This document shows, one piece after another, positions 62,313 to 64,000 of a stretch of 64,000 nucleotides of DNA. Source of the DNA: Pycnopodia helianthoides (taxonomy: Eukaryota > Echinodermata > Asteroidea > Forcipulatida > Asteriidae); contig CM063258.1 of the NCBI GenBank assembly GCA_032158295.1, forward strand, positions 13,305,703 through 13,369,702. The letters run 5' to 3'. A program made the translations under genes and the position numbers. Numbering within the stretch: the stretch's first letter is position 1; each line of letters starts with the position of its first letter. Under the pieces are notes generated by a model that was given only the letters and a program-made list of their open reading frames with translations, was not told where the DNA came from and searched no databases.

Positions 62313-63170
62313 ACACAAAGATGACCCCTCCTGTTTGGCATAAAGTTAAAAAGAGCTAGCTTGGTTCAATGTCCTTTTAAATGGCAGTACTTTCCTACAA
62401 GGTGAAGGGCACTGATTGTCAGCGGAGAAACTCAAGACATAAGGAGAAGAAGAAGAAGAAGAAGAAGAAAAAAACAAACCCTGGAGGTCCGCCTAGAAGA
62501 TCGCAAGTAAAGAGGGGAAAGAAAAGACAAAATGCCAGGGGCTTAACTACATGCAGGTGAAAATGCCAGCTTAATCAATTGGGGGTTGTTAGTGACGCCA
62601 ATTTCTTCCGGAACACGTAAGTCCGAGACAAACTCAATATGCACACACAAACATGTTAAACCCTTCATCTTCTTTTACAAAATATTCCTCTTTTCTTTTT
62701 CTTTATTGGATGGTGGGGGGGAGGGGGGGGGGTTGCAAAACATTTCAATTGACCATGAAGTAATTTCATTAAAGCCTTCTCTCTCCTTTCTTCCATGGAT
62801 CGGGATTTATACTTCTTAAAAAAAAGAAATAAAGAGGCGATTGTTTCCGCGCCGTTTGAGTCGGATCCCGGAGAATGGATAAATTATTCATCCGAGGAAT
62901 ACACCATCCTCCAATTAAATCTAACCGTGGGTTGGGTTTGATTAGCTCGTCCGAGTAGACAAGGGGGGGTATTCAAATGCAATCATCCAGTGTTTAAAAT
63001 AACAAATAGGTGATCATTAAGCTGCTCTTAATAAACATATCCTCAACGTATGAAATCTCTGGCATTTGATGCTCGATATGTGGCATGGTGTACCCCCTCC
63101 AATTGCAGGCGCGGTTGTAGAGCCAATATTTTTGTTGGGGGGGGGGGGCTACACCCTTCGCACAAGACGT
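62313..63170. other. Unique sequence, no gene seen
   Basis: GAAGAA microsatellite at 62443-62470 and G-rich runs at 62713-62731. No exon or known repeat recognised. Confidence 0.35.
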
Positions 63171-63177
63171 CAACCTC

Positions 63178-63520
63178 TAACTTTTGCTATTGCTATTTCA
63201 TTTTGGAGGTCGAAAAGCAACCTATATATATATACAGTGAATTTGTTCATGTATTTAGCACAATAAGCTTCATTTCCAAACTGAGATTGGTTTCATGTTC
63301 ATGTAGTACAAAACAAAACGAGGCAGAAGCGCCGGCGCGGAAAACCATAAATTCTAAGCACCGCGCTTGTCCAAAGTGAAATATTAAAAAGGTCGCGAAA
63401 CATTTAATCAAACATGTAGTCTGGGCCGAGACAATATGCGACAAGACCGTGCAAATCTATTCATTTGAATTTTTAATGAAGATCAAGTTTTTTCCAGCAT
63501 GTTTCATCTTCTTCTCTTTT
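63178..63520. repeat. Local duplication, copy 2
   Basis: Second copy of the 61350-61700 segment (TATTTCATTTTGGAGGTCGA, TCTGGGCCGAGACAATATGC), with shorter TATA tract. Confidence 0.8.
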
Positions 63521-63615
63521 CTCCCTTGCATTTATTTATATATTTATCTATTTATTTTTTTGGGGAGGCGGCTAGACAACTGTTTGATGGCTAAAGCCCC
63601 CCCCCCATATCCCCC

Positions 63616-63999
63616 TTAAAGGAACATTACAGAATTGGTAATTGTAAAATATACTTTTGATCACAGATTTACATAAAACTTACACGGTCTAATGATGATG
63701 ATAGTAGAAAACATCACTTGAAATATTTCTGTCTGAAATGTCATATTTGATGAGAAATGAATAAACTAATTTTCCGATTGGAGTTTATCGCTCAGTGAGC
63801 GTTTTATTCATGTGTTGAACCAATATGATTTCATGCAAATGTGTAATCAGTTTTTCACTATTTTCTCGTGACCCAGATGGCCGATCGATCTCAAACTTCT
63901 ACAGGTTTGTCAGTTTATGTATATGGTGGATTACATAAAGTGCTTACACTGCCAGCAACTGTTATGTTAGCAAAACCAATTCTGTAATGTTCCTTTAAA
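63616..63999. mobile_element. MITE family A at window end
   Basis: TTAAAGGAACATTACAGAAT ... ATTCTGTAATGTTCCTTTAA, complete, opposite orientation to 61920-62312. Confidence 0.93.
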
Positions 64000-64000
64000 G

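Overview
This is a window of animal nuclear DNA. Its genes are split by short introns with consensus GT-AG sites, the intergenic and intronic space is packed with MITEs, tRNA-derived SINEs and non-LTR retrotransposon pieces, and the base composition is AT-rich. The two large genes are metazoan (laminin gamma and metabotropic GABA-B receptor). The repeat style resembles that of invertebrate deuterostomes, and I favour an echinoderm, possibly a sea star. That placement is inference from memory of such repeats and is not proven by the window.

Region 466-21005 (+ strand) holds the 3' two thirds of a laminin gamma-1-like gene (LAMC1). I place 20 exons, all phase-compatible, encoding 1093 complete residues plus the stop. 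They run from inside the laminin IV (L4) domain, through about six and a half EGF-like LE modules including the nidogen-binding module, into the long coiled coil and the C-terminal cysteine. The 5' exons lie before the window. A long, AT-rich, probable 3' UTR follows. Introns carry MITEs, SINEs and tandem repeats, and two introns begin with tandem repeats that copy the exon's own splice donor.

Region 21-30 kb is intergenic. It has a 110-bp tandem array (25.8-26.2 kb), a single-exon C2H2 zinc-finger gene on the minus strand (26508-28046) with signs of decay, and a truncated, frameshifted LINE (29.5-30.8 kb).

Region 30578-37355 is a very long inverted repeat with arms of about 1.5-2 kb. Its loop holds tandem tRNA-like units, a second, smaller inverted repeat and a 67-bp tandem array. 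This is the most unusual structure in the window. Region 37.4-46.4 kb is repeat-rich and has no gene I can support.

Region 46470-56554 (- strand) holds the last six exons of a GABA-B receptor subunit 1-like gene (GABBR1). They cover TM3 to TM7, a coiled-coil segment and a Ser/Thr-rich cytoplasmic tail, 339 residues plus stop. The 5' exons are not recognised up to 64000 and probably lie beyond the window. Introns hold a 15-bp minisatellite, MITEs and SINEs. Region 57-64 kb, upstream of the recognised exons, has MITEs, a LINE 3' end, a 21-bp minisatellite and a local duplication.

The two genes are functionally unrelated (basement membrane; inhibitory neurotransmission) and point away from each other's 5' ends, so their 3' ends face across the repeat-rich interval. 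No RNA gene, CRISPR array or prokaryotic feature is supported.
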